Assembly (NCBI GenBank): GCA_049999725.1
Contig: JBNGIS010004247.1
Span: forward strand, 366,697 to 430,696
DNA from: Haplomitrium mnioides
Lineage: Eukaryota; Marchantiophyta; Haplomitriopsida; Calobryales
DNA: 64,000 bases
Direction of reading: 5' to 3'
How positions within the stretch are numbered: position 1 is the first letter of the stretch; every line of letters starts with the position of its first letter. The notes beneath the pieces are model-generated. The model was not told the DNA's origin. It searched no databases and was given only the letters and a program-made list of their open reading frames with translations. The position numbers and the translations under genes were made by a program. Shown in pieces: positions 11,500 to 23,523 of this stretch.

Positions 11500-12814
11500 C
11501 GACTCCTCACCCCTTCCCACTATTTAGGGTAGAACCATTTGGGATTATCCTTCTGATGATTTGAATTGCTACCAAGTGGTGACTCGGGACCATAGCCTTC
11601 CTAGCTTCATGCCCTTTCTTGCGTTTTTTCTTCTTCTTGGCCTTGGCTTCCGATCGAGTCATCACTCGATAACAATCTTGTGACGAGGGGGTCTCCCGAC
11701 CCGAGAACTCGACTTCTTCCTCCTTCAGCTAGCCCTTGGCCTTCTCTTCCCATTTCAGGGTGATTAGATTAATAGGTGGTGGTGGTGGTGGAGAAATGCT
11801 GACCACATTTGGTGTTGTCTCAAGCATTCTGTTGAGTGGACAATTCATCCCTACATACCCCTCCTTTTTGCATTGGAAACAAAGCGCATATGACGCTCCA
11901 CTGTTCTACTTCCTCAGCTCTAGATAATTCGGAGAGATGCGACCAGGTTGACAACAATTCTAACAGATCATGATAGTCGTTCTAGGCATCTTGTGGCAAT
12001 CCATCTACTGAATTGTCCTACTCCGATCCATGCCAATCTGCTCAACATTAACTGAGGTCCTTCGTTAATCTAATACACCATTTCTGAGGCCTCATCCTGC
12101 ACAAACTCAACTTCTTCGTGTAAGTACTTTGGGGGTTCTTCTCTCACATAGTGAATGGCATGGGCCTTTGCAGAGCACTCTTGAGGAGAGTGACCATGTT
12201 GCTTGCACTACATGCACCAGACCCTACTAGTCTGGCCGGTCTCGGCTTGTTCTCTGGTTTGATCTCTGCAAGAAGTATATTCACAACCTCTAAATTTGCA
12301 CTCAACTCCTCCTATGGATCCTTCCCACTTTTCTTTCCAATGGGATTTGGTTCGGGTTCCTAATCTGGGACTCTCTTTGGCTTCTTCTTCTTGCCATTTG
12401 GAAGGTGGGAGTGCTGATCCTTCAATCTCTCACTGCCTCCCTTTTTTGGTGTTCCTTTTTCTTCTTCTTTTTCTAGGAAAAACGGTCCTCATCCAAATTG
12501 CTACTGTGTGAGTCCTCTTCACTTTCTGAAGTGGGGGTCAAGCTCTCCAAAGACTCCTCCAACTCGTACTTAGCTCTTACCTTTCTCCTTGAGCTAGTAA
12601 TAGTAGCCTTCACATGAAATTGAGCTGCACTCACAACAACTTCAAGGGTTGGGGATCCGTCTCCCTCACCCATGTCCCTATCTCCCTTGGCAAAGTTGCC
12701 AAAAACCATGAGGTCAACATCCTATGTGTAGCTGGTGGATTCAGCTTCCTTGCCAACCCTTTGAACCTTAGGAGAAACTTCCTCACCGACTCCTTCTTCC
12801 CCATCTAGAGCCAT
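11500..12814 (-). pseudogene. Copy A gag, 5'-truncated
   Basis: The minus strand encodes the end of the capsid region (SPTLEVVVSAAQFHVKA), then an acidic Ser/Glu/Asp-rich linker (12,590-12,480), then zinc knuckles. The first knuckle near 12,215 reads CM*CKQHGHSPQEC, with all CCHC ligands and one in-frame stop. The N-terminal part of capsid found in copies B and C is missing because the LTR joins directly to it. Confidence 0.75.
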
Positions 12815-15190
12815 TATCGCGCCCCTCTCCCCGACGCTAACTCTTAGAAGAGCTAATTCCAAGGAAAGAAAGGCGACACGGGTCAACATGGTCTTTTATG
12901 AGACGGCGCAGGACCCCGATTTATCTCTTTCACACACTACTGGTCATAAGCTTCTTGGTGGTATGTTCACTTAACACCAACCCCCAAGACCCACAGCCCA
13001 CTCTTTCTCCCCTCGCACAAGCCCAAGCCAAGATCAGACCCACTCGGATCTTGTCAATCTAGCATCCGACCATTCATGATAGGGATCAACCTGCAAATCT
13101 GCATATGTACCTCATTTCAACGAGAAGAATACTTACAAGACCGCTCTAAAGAGTTGAACACGCTCATGCACAGAAAATACCCAGGGGCTAGCTACTCCAG
13201 CACCCTTCCTACACCCTCAATGCACTCTCTATCTAGTCTACAAAACCTCTAGCACTTATTCACAACAATACAACTAGGACAACAACCATATCTACACTAT
13301 ATACTCGACAGAAGCACAAAGCACCATCGGCCAGCGATTCCATACACCACCTAAGTCTCCCCCGCAACGCTTTACACTTCAACCCGCCCACTCACACACA
13401 CATCACTAGCTAGTTTATACCCTCCGTCGTAGATGGGCTTGGATTCACTTCCACAAGCTCGGAAAAGGTGTGATTAACTTCCACTCCTGGAGGATAGTCC
13501 TATTGATTGTTGGAACACACTCCACCCGAAACCTTGGCCGGATGCTCTCTGCAAGGCACGGGCACTAACGCAACCACCCCTTGCCTTGGGCCTCCCCTTG
13601 AAATGCAAACCAACAACCCCCTTTGAGTGTTACTAGGGCTGAATTCCCTGTGCAATCACGACTCACGAGTCCAAGCCGAACGCACTCTCTTCTCCTTTGA
13701 GTATCGATTCACCTCTGAACATTGGTCCACCCTCGAGAGTGAGTTCACCCAGATCGCCCAAGCCTTTAGAGCCTACCGCTTAGCGATTCTTTGCGCCCCT
13801 CCAGCAAACCTCCACTCCTTTGGCCCTCGAATGCAAGTAAACTCGCTTCAATCAAAGAATCACAGAGCACGCTCCCCTATCCCTTGCTATCCCCTCGCAC
13901 AAGATCTCTCCAAAGACACCTCCCTATCAACCTCTCAACCTCTAGACTTGCAGCACCTTCAACAAATGCATATGTGAACGCCCTAGTACACATCCACGCT
14001 TCATTAAATCGCACTGATCGCCTCCAGATTAAAACTTCAACCACAATGCGTCGCCAACATCATCGACCAAGCATCAGTGCACACACTTGTACATTTCCAC
14101 GCCTCCTTGACATGCACCAGCCCCTAACAATTCAATGTGACGACTATCTATACTCCCAACTTGAATCCTCTTGATCTTGGCTTCCCATCCTGACCTTTGC
14201 TTGGCCGTTCTTGTTTTTGCATCTCATGATAGTAAGGAGGGCCATGCCTCTAAATGGTATTTTGGTGGTCCTTTCTTGGCTTCTTGAGTGTAACAGTTTC
14301 TTGGTGTGGCGACACCTGTCCCAAGGATGCCGACGACTGGCCAAATCTGGTGAAAAAAAACTTGGTGCAGAAATAATGATCTAATGAAGATAGGGTTGGT
14401 ACAAATCCGAACAGTTGACGGTAGACCTCGATGGTCTTTTATGGTGGTCAACTCCGATGATTGACTTCTTCCTATGGAGCGCCTCCTACCGTTGTCTTCC
14501 AAGTGGAAGTTGGACCATCACGCCCATATGGAACAGTATCGATGTGGTACAACCAACTCTCATGCTTTGACCAACCATGAAAACACCAACAGAACTCTGA
14601 TAGAAGGAAGACTTTGGAAGACTAAACTCTGTTCAAACCCCGACTAAGCCTATTAACACCTGATCGATCTCTGCGTCCACTGACCCCTTTGGTGTTGTCG
14701 CTGCCTTTCGATGGTCATCACATCCTTCATTCTTCTTCCAATCCTTCAATTGTGGTTGCATTGGGAGCACCTTCCCTTCTTCTCGCTATCGAGCCCTACC
14801 ATTGTACCAATAGTCAAGAATAACAATGGAGCTTCTTGCCTTCCCTTAAGCTCTTCTTCGTGGCGTCGGGTCGTTGATTCTATCCAATTCCCATGATCTT
14901 CCTCATCTAGCCCTACATCATCTAATTTTGAGATTGCTCCCTTATTAGCCTCCTTGTGAATCTCTTCGCCACATCTCTAGAGAGCGTCCGGTCCTTCCTT
15001 TGTCATGGTCCTGATTTCCACGTTTTGATGACCTCTTGAACAACTAGTTGAATGATCCCCTCTCATAATCACCGATCTTAGATACCCAGATGCCTCTGAA
15101 GTATGTCCACGCTTAGAAGTAGAGAACTGCTTTGATGATGCTTCGAATTTCTCCATTTTTTTCATTAGTGCCTCAAATCATTGGTTGACA
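12815..15190 (-). repeat. Shared LTR between F copies B and A
   Basis: This 2,376-bp LTR starts TGTCAACCAATG at 15,190, right after the end of copy B integrase, and ends ...GGGCGCGATA at 12,815, against copy A gag. It aligns over its whole length with the LTR at 30,767-33,267. One LTR serving as 3' LTR of B and 5' LTR of A is expected after unequal recombination between LTRs, or insertion followed by LTR-LTR exchange. Confidence 0.85.
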
Positions 15191-15499
15191 TAACTCCCCT
15201 TCTAATTGTGAAGCGACCATGCGAGCACCCTCTTCTCTCACCATCCTTCATCTAGGTGTCTTCGGTGGCTCCCTCACAGCACAACATATTCACATATGGT
15301 ATAACCCCTTAATTGTCTATCCTGTACACCCCTCAACACTCCTCTTGAGCCATCATCGGCCTCCCTCATCTTCTTTCTCTACTCTATACCACTTTAGACG
15401 ATCATAATGGATCCAATTTGTGATTTTATCACCCTCCAAGGTCTCTATCTCCGCGGACCTATTTTGATGTAGTTTGGTGAGAACAAAATGTCCCATCCA

Positions 15500-16287
15500 C
15501 TACCTCTGCAGCTTTCTTGAGAAATGCACAAATCGACTATTGTACAGCAACACCAAATCTCCCTCGTGAACAACCATGGACTTCAGCCTCTTATCATGTT
15601 GCCCTTTCCCCAACTTTTGTTGGTGCTTTACTTGGTCGTATATTTGCTCCCGACTCTCCTCCAACTCCTCCAGCTGGCACAATCTCTCTCTCATGCTCGG
15701 TGCTTCTACAAGCCTCTCTCTCGCTAGCACCATCCTGGTTGGCACCTCAAATTCCACGGATAGCAATGACTATTGCCCGAAAACAAGAAAATAAGGACAG
15801 TGGTCTGTCGTGGTCTTATGAGCCTAGTTATAAGCATAAGTCGCTGTGAGTAACTTGAGAACCCAATTAGACTTATTTTCTTATACCGCCTTGCTAAGTT
15901 TCCTACCCATGATTCCATTGGCTCTCTTTGTTAGCCCATTGGCCTTTGAATGGTAAGTTGTCGTCCGTCTGTGCTTGATCAGATATCTATCTGTCCAATC
16001 CTTGATCACCTTATTAACCAAATGCTTACCCTTGTCACTCACCAATTCCAATGGTGCTCCAAATCTGCAAAACATCTGCTCGTATAAGAAGGTTGCTACT
16101 GTTTTCACATTGTCCTTTCGGGTTTCCCTTGCCTCGACCCGTTTTGTGGCATAATTGGTGGCCAAAAGAATGTATCGGTTCTCCCTTCGGGTGGATGGGG
16201 CTATCCGCCCAAGAAAGTCTATGCCCCATTTTTCGAATAGTGCTAGTGGAATGATCGGAGTTAACGAGTGATGCTAGTTGGCTACGG
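15500..16287 (-). pseudogene. Copy B integrase, distal part
   Basis: On the minus strand a piece near 16,165-15,881 reads ATNYATKRVEARETRKD, then LVSDKGKHLVN (second catalytic Asp) and TTTYHSKANGLTKRANG, where the expected Glu after NGL is replaced by Lys. A C-terminal block at 15,650-15,500 (EGDLVLLYNSRF) follows. The N-terminal zinc-binding part lies on the other side of element E at 25,888 onward, so the insertion split the gene. Confidence 0.85.
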
Positions 16288-18030
16288 CGTCGTGTTGTGG
16301 TTCGGCAAGTGTGTGAAAGGCAACAAGAAAAAAGGAGAAACAACTCATTCTTACCATGGATAAGTTTAGAGAAAGGTCAAGAAGAAGCGACAAGGCATCT
16401 ATCGAGAAGCCTCTAGAAATGCAAAAGTAGAGTTTTCCAGTACTACATAGAAGATTCTCGAGATCCTGTAGGTAAAGACAAGACTATCCTATTGGTTGTT
16501 CATGGATTCTTTTGGATTATGCTCTTAGATATTTTGAAGATAATAGAGAAAGCAGCGTGGAAGAAGGGGATCATCGAGGGAACAACCAGAGAGAGACAAA
16601 TATCGAAGAGGGGAGTGAGCGCTCGAGGTACAGAAGTTCTTCGGTGGAGTTGAAGGATCTTATGGGTGACAACCTTGGAAATAGACAGAGGATTATTTGT
16701 TGCTCCTAATTTTCTTCTTCCAAATCCATTCTTCATTGGGCTACGGATAATTCCTCGAGACCACTTTGGACAGTGGATATTATATCACTTCGGTGATAAT
16801 TTTCTAACTTCAGTGATGAATTCACCAATTCCTGTGTTGTTGCCAATCATCACCTATGGAGAACGATGGGACAATACCATCTACATTCTGACCTCATGTG
16901 GAGAAGTGTTTCTCAAATCGTCGTCGAAGGGTGTTTTAGTTTTTTGGTAAATGTTGAATAGTCAGAGCTGCAACTGGTGGAGCGTCACCAAATGATCATC
17001 TGATTGAAGAGGACTCAATTTTGCCTTATGTTTCTTTCATCTTTGTTTCATGTCAACACAAATAGCTTATGTTCTATGGTTCTTATACAAAAAAGAAAAG
17101 TGATTTAACTTGAAGTTAGTAAAAACCTAAAGGAAGGAGAAGAGGAAGTTTGTTTTCTGAATGCTCGAGGAGTTTTGAGAAGAAATGGAGTTTGTGCAAG
17201 GCAAGGATCAAAAGCTCAAGAGGAGTAGCATCCTTTTGGAACAAATTTCAAGTCGTTTAGAGCTTCAAAAAAATTCTTTTGAGCATCTGAAGGAGAAGGG
17301 GTCAAATTGAAGGACATATCGTCTTTCAAGCAATAGAATCAAGTGTACAAAGAATCTGGAGACAAACAGAGTACCATTGGAAAGGTGACAACAAGGGCTA
17401 CAATTTGAAGGTAGGTTTCAATTCATTCAGAGTTGGAATTGTTCTATAGCAGCGAGTTGAAGTTGAGTACTGATTGAAAGGTTGTTTCGAATTCACTCCT
17501 CATTCGACTTTGAGTTGTGAATTCTTGCATTCTCTCAAGAGCAGAGTATCAGTTGAGAATTTGGGAACGTAAAGATGGTAGTATGGTACAATAGTATGTG
17601 AAGTTTCAAGCCTATTCTCTTTGAAGTGAAGAAGTTACTGTCTAGAAAGTTTAGGGGTGTTATTTTGTTTGGTTTTTCTCAAACAACATTGAATCTTTAA
17701 GAGTAATGACCAATTCGCTCAAGGATTTGAGCTGAAAATTTTCATACAGATTTATCTTGCACCCTGATTTTCAGTGTGAGAGTTTCAAACCCTAGCAACA
17801 AGCAACCCATGCATTCTTCTTGACAACACTCGAACAAAGAGTTGGAGAAAACTAATTTTTTCGGGTTTGTGATTGAACGTTTATTGAATCCAAGAAAGGC
17901 ATGAGAACCTAAATCTCTATTAAAGTTGTTCATTCCAAACCACTGAACCACAGAGCTTCTGCCATTTGCATAACACTCTCTACAGCCAAATACCCCGCGT
18001 ATTCCCAAAACAAGAAATTGCCACGCGACA
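16288..18030 (+). repeat. Element E 5' LTR
   Basis: This 1,743-bp LTR begins (C/T)GTCGTGTTGTGGTTCGGCAAG and ends ...GCCACGCGACA. The 3' LTR at 23,762-25,887 matches from end to end. By eye the first 250 bp differ at about 12 positions (near 5 percent), mainly transitions. The first base is C instead of the canonical T seen in the 3' LTR. Confidence 0.95.
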
Positions 18031-18031
18031 G

Positions 18032-18048
18032 TTGGTGAACCTGACGTG
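18032..18048 (+). other. Element E candidate primer-binding site
   Basis: Two bases after the LTR end lies TTGGTGAACCTGACGTG. The TGG that would pair with a tRNA CCA end is in the expected place. The tRNA species was not identified. Confidence 0.5.
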
Positions 18049-18136
18049 AAACTATGGGGTAGAGAGTGAGTGTGCTAGTTTAGAAGACTCTAGTAGAATT
18101 ATGGGTTCTTCTGGATCCTGAACTCCTATATTACAA

Positions 18137-19194
18137 TTGGATCCTGCTACTACACAAATGTTCCAAGCATTTGCTATGTTTATGCAACAACAATCCTCCG
18201 ACCGAAAAGAAGCCATGGTGACCAGAGCTTTGCAATCTGTAGTAGGATTGCTGGATCAATTTGATGGAAGAAATATCTCCAAGTATTTGAAATACTATTC
18301 CAGAGAGATGGAACTCAACAAAGTTCCAGAGAGGGAGATGATTCAAACCTTTGAGTTGGCTGTAGTGTCAGAATTGAGAGGTCGGGTGAAAGAGCTTATT
18401 CGAGTCTATGGAGTTGATTGGGAGAGTTTTTCTCTCCAACTTAAAGAAGAATATTCACTAGAGGATGCAGATAGAGTGACCAAAAAGTCATTCATTGAAT
18501 AGGTAAATCGAACCAACAAAAGGTTGGTTGCAACAAAGCTTTTTCAGGAATTTGAGAGGCAGTTCTCACAATTTTCTCGTATGGAAAATTGACCTTAGAG
18601 AAGGACAAGGTGGAGCTATTTTTACAAGCAACAAATGATGATTTTCAAAGAGAGTTGGAGTTACTCTTAGAAGATAAGACCAAAGAGAATGGTCTAACTT
18701 CCGACTGGAAGGAAGTGTCTGAAGCTGTAAGTGTGCTAACAAAGAGAGAATCCAAAAGAGGGAAGATGGTAGTGAGGCATAATGTAAGACCACCACTTAT
18801 AACAGTACCTCGCAAACATTCGGTGGTACCTACACTTCTTACTACCACTACTACATTGCCTGCTACTCATCTTCCTACTCTTGCTCCACACAGAGATGTA
18901 GTGGAGGAGTTAGTGAAAGGCATGAAAGATCTACAAATAAAATTGTCAAAATTGGAAGTGAAGAAAGAGGCAAGCAGCGCTCAGCCTACTCAAAAGCCCG
19001 GATATGTCCAGCGGTGCATCTGGTGTGATAGCACCGAACATTCAAGGAAAGAATGTGGAGATTTTGCTCATTCTATTCATCTGGGAGTAATCTATTGGAA
19101 GGAGGGCAAGATTGCTCTCAAAGATACAAGTGAGATTCTCAAAACCAATTTTGGAAAAGGAGGAATGACGGGAGTTATTGAAGGGTGCCTATAG
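18137..19194 (+). pseudogene. Element E gag
   Basis: The first part (18,137-18,502) is an alpha-helical capsid-like sequence with FDGRNISKYLKYYSREM and ends at a TAG. After a frame change, 18,589-19,194 continues with DKVELFLQA, a Thr/Pro-rich linker and a zinc knuckle CIWCDSTEHSRKEC at 19,015-19,056 (C-x2-C-x4-H-x4-C). In the intact element this would package RNA into virus-like particles. The start at 18,137 is the first ATG after the presumed primer-binding site. Confidence 0.8.
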
Positions 19195-19239
19195 AAACTT
19201 GCTAGTACGCAAGTAGAGGCTGCCACCTATGGAATTGAG

Positions 19240-20409
19240 GTGGAGCGTGAATTCATCAAACATGTAGAACTCAGTGGGATGTGGAGTTGTGCCCTCTCTG
19301 CTATAGAAGAAGGCAACATTAAAAGAGCAGATTTGCTACAAGTTGCCACAACTATCAAAATTGCTACTAGATGGGATGATCCAGTAAACACTCTTTCAGT
19401 TCATGCTTATATTACCAAAAATCAGCATGAGGCTTATGTAGAAGAGAAAAGAAGAAGGGAAGAAGCTGGTACTAGTGAAGAGAGGCCAGCTTCAAATTGG
19501 CCACAAAGAGGTCAGAAAATACAGCCATCAAGAGAGGAAACTATGGAGGATGTTTTGCCTTCCGCTCTTGACAAGGGAAAAAACAAAGAGCGAGAAAAGG
19601 CTCCTGCATACAAGCTGCAACCTGACATTGAGGCAACCACAGATCTCAGAGGAGTATTGGAAGAAAGAGTGCTCAATGCCAAGATTGAGTTCACCTTAAG
19701 AGAGATTCTTGGCATCACTAAGAAAGAATTTCATGATGTCATTATCAATATTATTAAGAGGAAAAGGCAATTGATTGGCAAGACAGCCATGGCCAATGCT
19801 CTTGAGTCAAGAGTAACCAAGGAGGAGGAGCTAGAATTAGCTCGATGCAGCACCATTCATAAGGTGCAATTGGAGCAAGCGAATAAAAAGTCGTCAAGCC
19901 ACTACTCAAAAAGCCATTGGGCTAGAGCCACTACTAAGACTATGGTGAAGATAGGGGACTTGGCTGATCCAGTGATTGCACTAATTGATCATGGATCGAA
20001 GATTAATCTTGTCTTTAAGGACATCTACAAACAAGGAAAGTGGCCAATTGATACAAACCATGGTTGGGTAATTCGAGCAGCAAATAATACACAAAGAGAG
20101 CTTTTTGAAGCTTGTCCAAATGTGAAAGTGAACGTTGGGGATGTGATTACGGAGCAAAATTTCTTTGTGCAAGATGGCACATCGTATCCAGTGATCCTTA
20201 GGCAGCCTTATATTACAGCTGCAAGGATGGAAACAAAAGTTTTGGATAATGGATCAGCATATGCTCGAGTGCGGAGTGAAGATGGAAGAAAGGTGGTACA
20301 GTTTCTAACTGTCCATGCAAATCATGAAAGGAACCGAGATAGCTTGAGAAACTATTCTCCACTTACAATCACAGAAGAGTTTCAGGATTTTTTATGGGTG
20401 GCACGATAG
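19240..20409 (+). CDS. Element E protease region (retropepsin-like)
   Basis: A 389-codon open frame. Residues around 140-185 contain a helical block (FTLREILGITKKEF) of the kind found between knuckle and protease in fungal-type gypsy elements. The protease follows with VIALIDHGSKINLV (DxGS active site, Asp at 19,987) and later FFVQDGTSYPVILRQPY, the usual glycine/flap and C-terminal region. The upstream part is highly charged (EEKRRREEA). It is in the same frame as the zinc-knuckle piece, separated by one stop (19,192-19,194). Confidence 0.8.
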   Translation: MEREFIKHVELSGMWSCALSAIEEGNIKRADLLQVATTIKIATRWDDPVNTLSVHAYITKNQHEAYVEEKRRREEAGTSEERPASNWPQRGQKIQPSREETMEDVLPSALDKGKNKEREKAPAYKLQPDIEATTDLRGVLEERVLNAKIEFTLREILGITKKEFHDVIINIIKRKRQLIGKTAMANALESRVTKEEELELARCSTIHKVQLEQANKKSSSHYSKSHWARATTKTMVKIGDLADPVIALIDHGSKINLVFKDIYKQGKWPIDTNHGWVIRAANNTQRELFEACPNVKVNVGDVITEQNFFVQDGTSYPVILRQPYITAARMETKVLDNGSAYARVRSEDGRKVVQFLTVHANHERNRDSLRNYSPLTITEEFQDFLWVAR

Positions 20410-20521
20410 AGCGACACTATAGTGGTACAATCGAAGAGGTGCTCTCGCTATAGAAAGAAAGTACCTTTCGTACATGAATTGTGAATTTTTTTAGAGTGGA
20501 TTTGCTGTATATACACATCTT

Positions 20522-21193
20522 GTGGATTTGCCTAGTTGGGAGAGAAAAGAACTCAAAAGAATGGAAAAAAATTTCAAAAAAATGAGAGTGATGGATGAAG
20601 ATGAAGAAATTTTAGGTGTCTATTTGGAGAAAGGGGTTGAAGATCCTCTAGATTTGCTTGCTATGATTGGATTTGGAGATGAAGACAAGGTAGTGTCATT
20701 ATATTTTAGAGAGCTCTATTCAGCCATGGAGTCATTTATAAGACTTGAGGCTAGAGTGGAAACAAGATACAAGACAGTGGAGAAGAAAGTAAAACGTGTA
20801 GCCCACCCTCTTCCACTTGATTCTGGTGAGCAAGTAAGAAAGGCTTCAAAAGAAAAGAGTTTGAGAAAGATTTCCAAAGTTGGATATAAGTTTACTCCTA
20901 CTACCTTAGAGGAGTTGAAGATTGGTTCAGGAGAATTTCTTTTCCCTCAAGAGGAGGATGTATTTAAAGATATGCTCAAGAAGCATGGAAAAGCATTTGC
21001 TTTTGAGCCTCATGAAATTGAGTGTGTAAATCCAGATGTGGTCGCACCGATGATTATTTTTATAGTTCCACAATGCACCTTGGGACTTGAAGCCAATTCC
21101 AATACCAAGAGCTCATCTACCAAAGCTCTTGAACCTCTTGAAGGAGAAAATGCAGATGAAGATTTTGGAACCATCTTTTGGTCTTTATTCTAG
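20522..21193 (+). pseudogene. Element E pol, pre-RT connector
   Basis: A 223-codon open frame with RVAHPLPLD and later FTPTTLEELKIGSGEFLFP and KHGKAFAFEPHE, a connector region upstream of RT shared with fungal-type gypsy pol proteins. A frame change near 21,090-21,190 moves the RT into the next frame: the KPIPIP block at the RT start is read only in the frame beginning 21,087. Confidence 0.7.
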
Positions 21194-21995
21194 CCGGTGG
21201 TTTACAGTGCCTAAGAAAAGTGGGGCACTGCGATTTATTCAAGATATGCAACTTGTAAATCAAGTGACCATCCGAAATACAGGGGTGGGGCCTATTGTTG
21301 GAGAGTTTGCAGAGGCATTTGCAAGGAGAGCTATCTATTCTATGGGTGATCTCTACTCTGGTTATGACCAATTCCAGCTTGCTGAAGGGAGTAGGGATAT
21401 AACAACTATGAGAAGACCATTGGGTTTATTAAGAATGTGCACTTTACCTCAAGATGCTACAAACTCTGTGGTACATATGATGAATGGGATGAATAAAGTC
21501 TTGAGAGATTTTATCCCAAAAAAAACTATGCCATTTCTTGATGATATTCCAATTAAAGGATGCATAGAAGAAGAGAAAAATGAAGATAGAGATGAAAGAG
21601 GGTGTCGAAAATTTGTCATGGATCATACTTCAGATTGTGATCAGATTTTGACAAGGTTGGAAGAAGTAAATTTAACCTTGTCAGGGGTAAAATCATCCTT
21701 TGGAGTTCGTGAGATTGTGATTATTGGACACCTATGTGGCTGGTTTGGCCGAAAACCCGATCAAAAGAAGATTGATGCCATTCAGCAACTAAATGATATA
21801 TGTAGCTCAGCAATAGAGGTGCGCAGATTTCTAGGAGCATGTGTCTTTTACCATGTGTGGATCCTTCATTTTTCACATGTGGCAGATCCCTTGTACAATT
21901 TGTTGCGCAAAGGAAAGGAGTTTTGGTGGGAAGATATCCATACCACAACAGTGCAAAAGCTGAAGAAATTATTATCTTCTCAGCTTATTCTTTGA
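21087..21995 (+). CDS. Element E reverse transcriptase
   Basis: A 302-codon open frame. It begins KPIPIPRAHLPKLL, followed by SRWFTVPKKSGALRFIQDMQ (RT fingers), DLYSGYDQFQL (catalytic Asp region), PLGLLRMCTLP, then TMPFLDDIPIKG (catalytic DD at 21,539-21,544). The thumb/connection has VIIGHLCGWFGRKPD and VRRFLGACVFYH. DLYSGYD and FLDD are intact, so catalytic residues are kept. The FLDDIPIKG signature sets it apart from the FIDDFVVYG of family F. Confidence 0.9.
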   Translation: MKPIPIPRAHLPKLLNLLKEKMQMKILEPSFGLYSSRWFTVPKKSGALRFIQDMQLVNQVTIRNTGVGPIVGEFAEAFARRAIYSMGDLYSGYDQFQLAEGSRDITTMRRPLGLLRMCTLPQDATNSVVHMMNGMNKVLRDFIPKKTMPFLDDIPIKGCIEEEKNEDRDERGCRKFVMDHTSDCDQILTRLEEVNLTLSGVKSSFGVREIVIIGHLCGWFGRKPDQKKIDAIQQLNDICSSAIEVRRFLGACVFYHVWILHFSHVADPLYNLLRKGKEFWWEDIHTTTVQKLKKLLSSQLIL

Positions 21996-22100
21996 AGGGT
22001 GAGCTATGAAAATGAGAAGCCAGTATCTTGAATGTAGATACTAGCCCTATTGCTATAGGTTTAGGAAGGAAATCGGTTTGCAATTTGGTTTGGAGAAAAA

Positions 22101-23450
22101 GTGTTGAGCAAACGACAAAGAAGCTATCCACAGGTGAAAAGAGAGTTATGGGGGATGGTTGCAGCCATGAAAGCTGAGAAAGAATACCTGATTGGAGCAC
22201 CATTGATTGTGGAAACAGATTGGTTTCCTTTGTTGGAGATGATTACCAACTACAACACGCTTGATATTGCAATGTTGCGCTGGATTGCCTATATTAAGTC
22301 ATTGAATCCAGAATTCAAACACATAGCAGGGAAGGATAATCCAGTGGCAGATATGCTTTCTAGAGCTAGATATGAGCAAGAGGACGAGATGGTTGAAGAC
22401 ATTGATGATGTAGGCATTGAATTTTATTCATGTGCACAGAAGAGAGAAGAACTATTCATGCTAGAGCTTTATGAAGAAGAGTGGTTGGATATTGGCCATT
22501 ATTTAAGTACATTGAGAAGAAAACCAGAATGGAGTGAAGCTCAATTCAAGAAAATAAAGCAGAAAGCCTACAACTATCTCTTGGCAAAAGGCTACTTATG
22601 GAAGAGGGCGAAAAGAGGCCATGATATACCAAGAAGGGTGGTGTGTGAGAAAAAGACACAAAAAGAGTTGTTGAATGAATTTCATTGTAGCTTATGGGCT
22701 AGGCACAGGGGCATTTACAACACCTTTGAAAAATTGAAGGAAAAATGTTGGTGGAAAAATATGTATAGGGATGTGGTTTCTTTTGTAGAGTCTTGTCAAA
22801 CCTGTCAAATGTATTCAGAGCTTCGGCACAGAGATGGGTTACATCCAACGTATCCACTTGCTTTGCACTATAAGTGGGTAGTGGATCTAGTTGTTATGCC
22901 ACCTAGAGTGTGGAAAATGAAGTATTTGATCCTAACAAGAGAAGATTTATCCAATCAAGTGGAGGGAAGAGCATTGAGAACCAAGACAACAGAAAATATT
23001 TGTCGATTTTTGCTAGAAGATGTGATGTCAAGATATGGTTGTGTGGGAAAGATCACAGTTGATAGAGGTGAGTTAAATACTCATGAAGCTACAGAATTCT
23101 TTCAAAGATGTGGGATCAAGCTTGCTCTCACTACAATGTATAATTCTGAAAGGAATGCAAAGAGTGAGCGTGAGCATCTTCCTATTGTTAAGGCTCTTGT
23201 TAAAGCATGTAGAGGGAGAGCTGCTGAGTGGCCCAAGCTATTACCATTTGCATTATGGGTTGATAGGACTACTCATAGCTTAGTGACTGGTTATATGCCA
23301 GTTGAGTTGATGCAAGGGCATAAACCTATCATACCTATTGAGGAGACTATCTTGAGTTGGAGTGTCTTACCTTTGCAAGATCATATATCGCAAGAGGAGT
23401 TTCTTACACTTCGGATTCAGCAATTGGAGAGGAGGTCTGAGGATATCTAG
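22101..23450 (+). CDS. Element E RNase H and integrase
   Basis: A 449-codon open frame. Residues 1-100 are the second half of RNase H (KRELWGMVAAMKAEKEYLIG, VETDW, then KDNPVADMLSR). Around residues 190-235 is an HHCC zinc-binding domain (EFHCSLWARHRG, then ESCQTCQ). The core has WVVDLVVMP (first Asp), ITVDRGELN (second Asp) and a Glu in SEREHL. The C-terminal side has PFALWVDRTTHSLVTGY. It ends at TAG 23,448, but similar reading continues to a TGA at 23,697 across a 100-N gap, so the stop is probably secondary. Confidence 0.9.
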   Translation: MLSKRQRSYPQVKRELWGMVAAMKAEKEYLIGAPLIVETDWFPLLEMITNYNTLDIAMLRWIAYIKSLNPEFKHIAGKDNPVADMLSRARYEQEDEMVEDIDDVGIEFYSCAQKREELFMLELYEEEWLDIGHYLSTLRRKPEWSEAQFKKIKQKAYNYLLAKGYLWKRAKRGHDIPRRVVCEKKTQKELLNEFHCSLWARHRGIYNTFEKLKEKCWWKNMYRDVVSFVESCQTCQMYSELRHRDGLHPTYPLALHYKWVVDLVVMPPRVWKMKYLILTREDLSNQVEGRALRTKTTENICRFLLEDVMSRYGCVGKITVDRGELNTHEATEFFQRCGIKLALTTMYNSERNAKSEREHLPIVKALVKACRGRAAEWPKLLPFALWVDRTTHSLVTGYMPVELMQGHKPIIPIEETILSWSVLPLQDHISQEEFLTLRIQQLERRSEDI

Positions 23451-23523
23451 TTAGCAGTGGAAAGGTTGAAGAGAGCAAGGCTGAAAAACAAAATCAGATT
23501 TGATCAAACACATAGATTGAGGC

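Larger units (their letters stand above)
6895..15190 (-). mobile_element. Ty3/gypsy family F copy A
   Basis: The minus-strand order is LTR (12,815-15,190), gag, protease, RT, RNase H, integrase, truncated 3' LTR. Its 5' LTR is also the only LTR downstream of copy B, so the two elements share it. The internal domain starts inside gag with no primer-binding site: the LTR end at 12,815 runs straight into the sequence that in copy C lies 470 bp downstream (58,222 onward). This copy could not prime its own reverse transcription. All coding parts carry stops and frameshifts. Confidence 0.85.

Noticed and set aside
16512-16709. Conserved 65-codon open frame in both LTRs of element E (also 23,986-24,183)
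   Set aside because: Both are simply copies of one LTR. Substitutions between them change amino acids freely, so there is no sign of selection.
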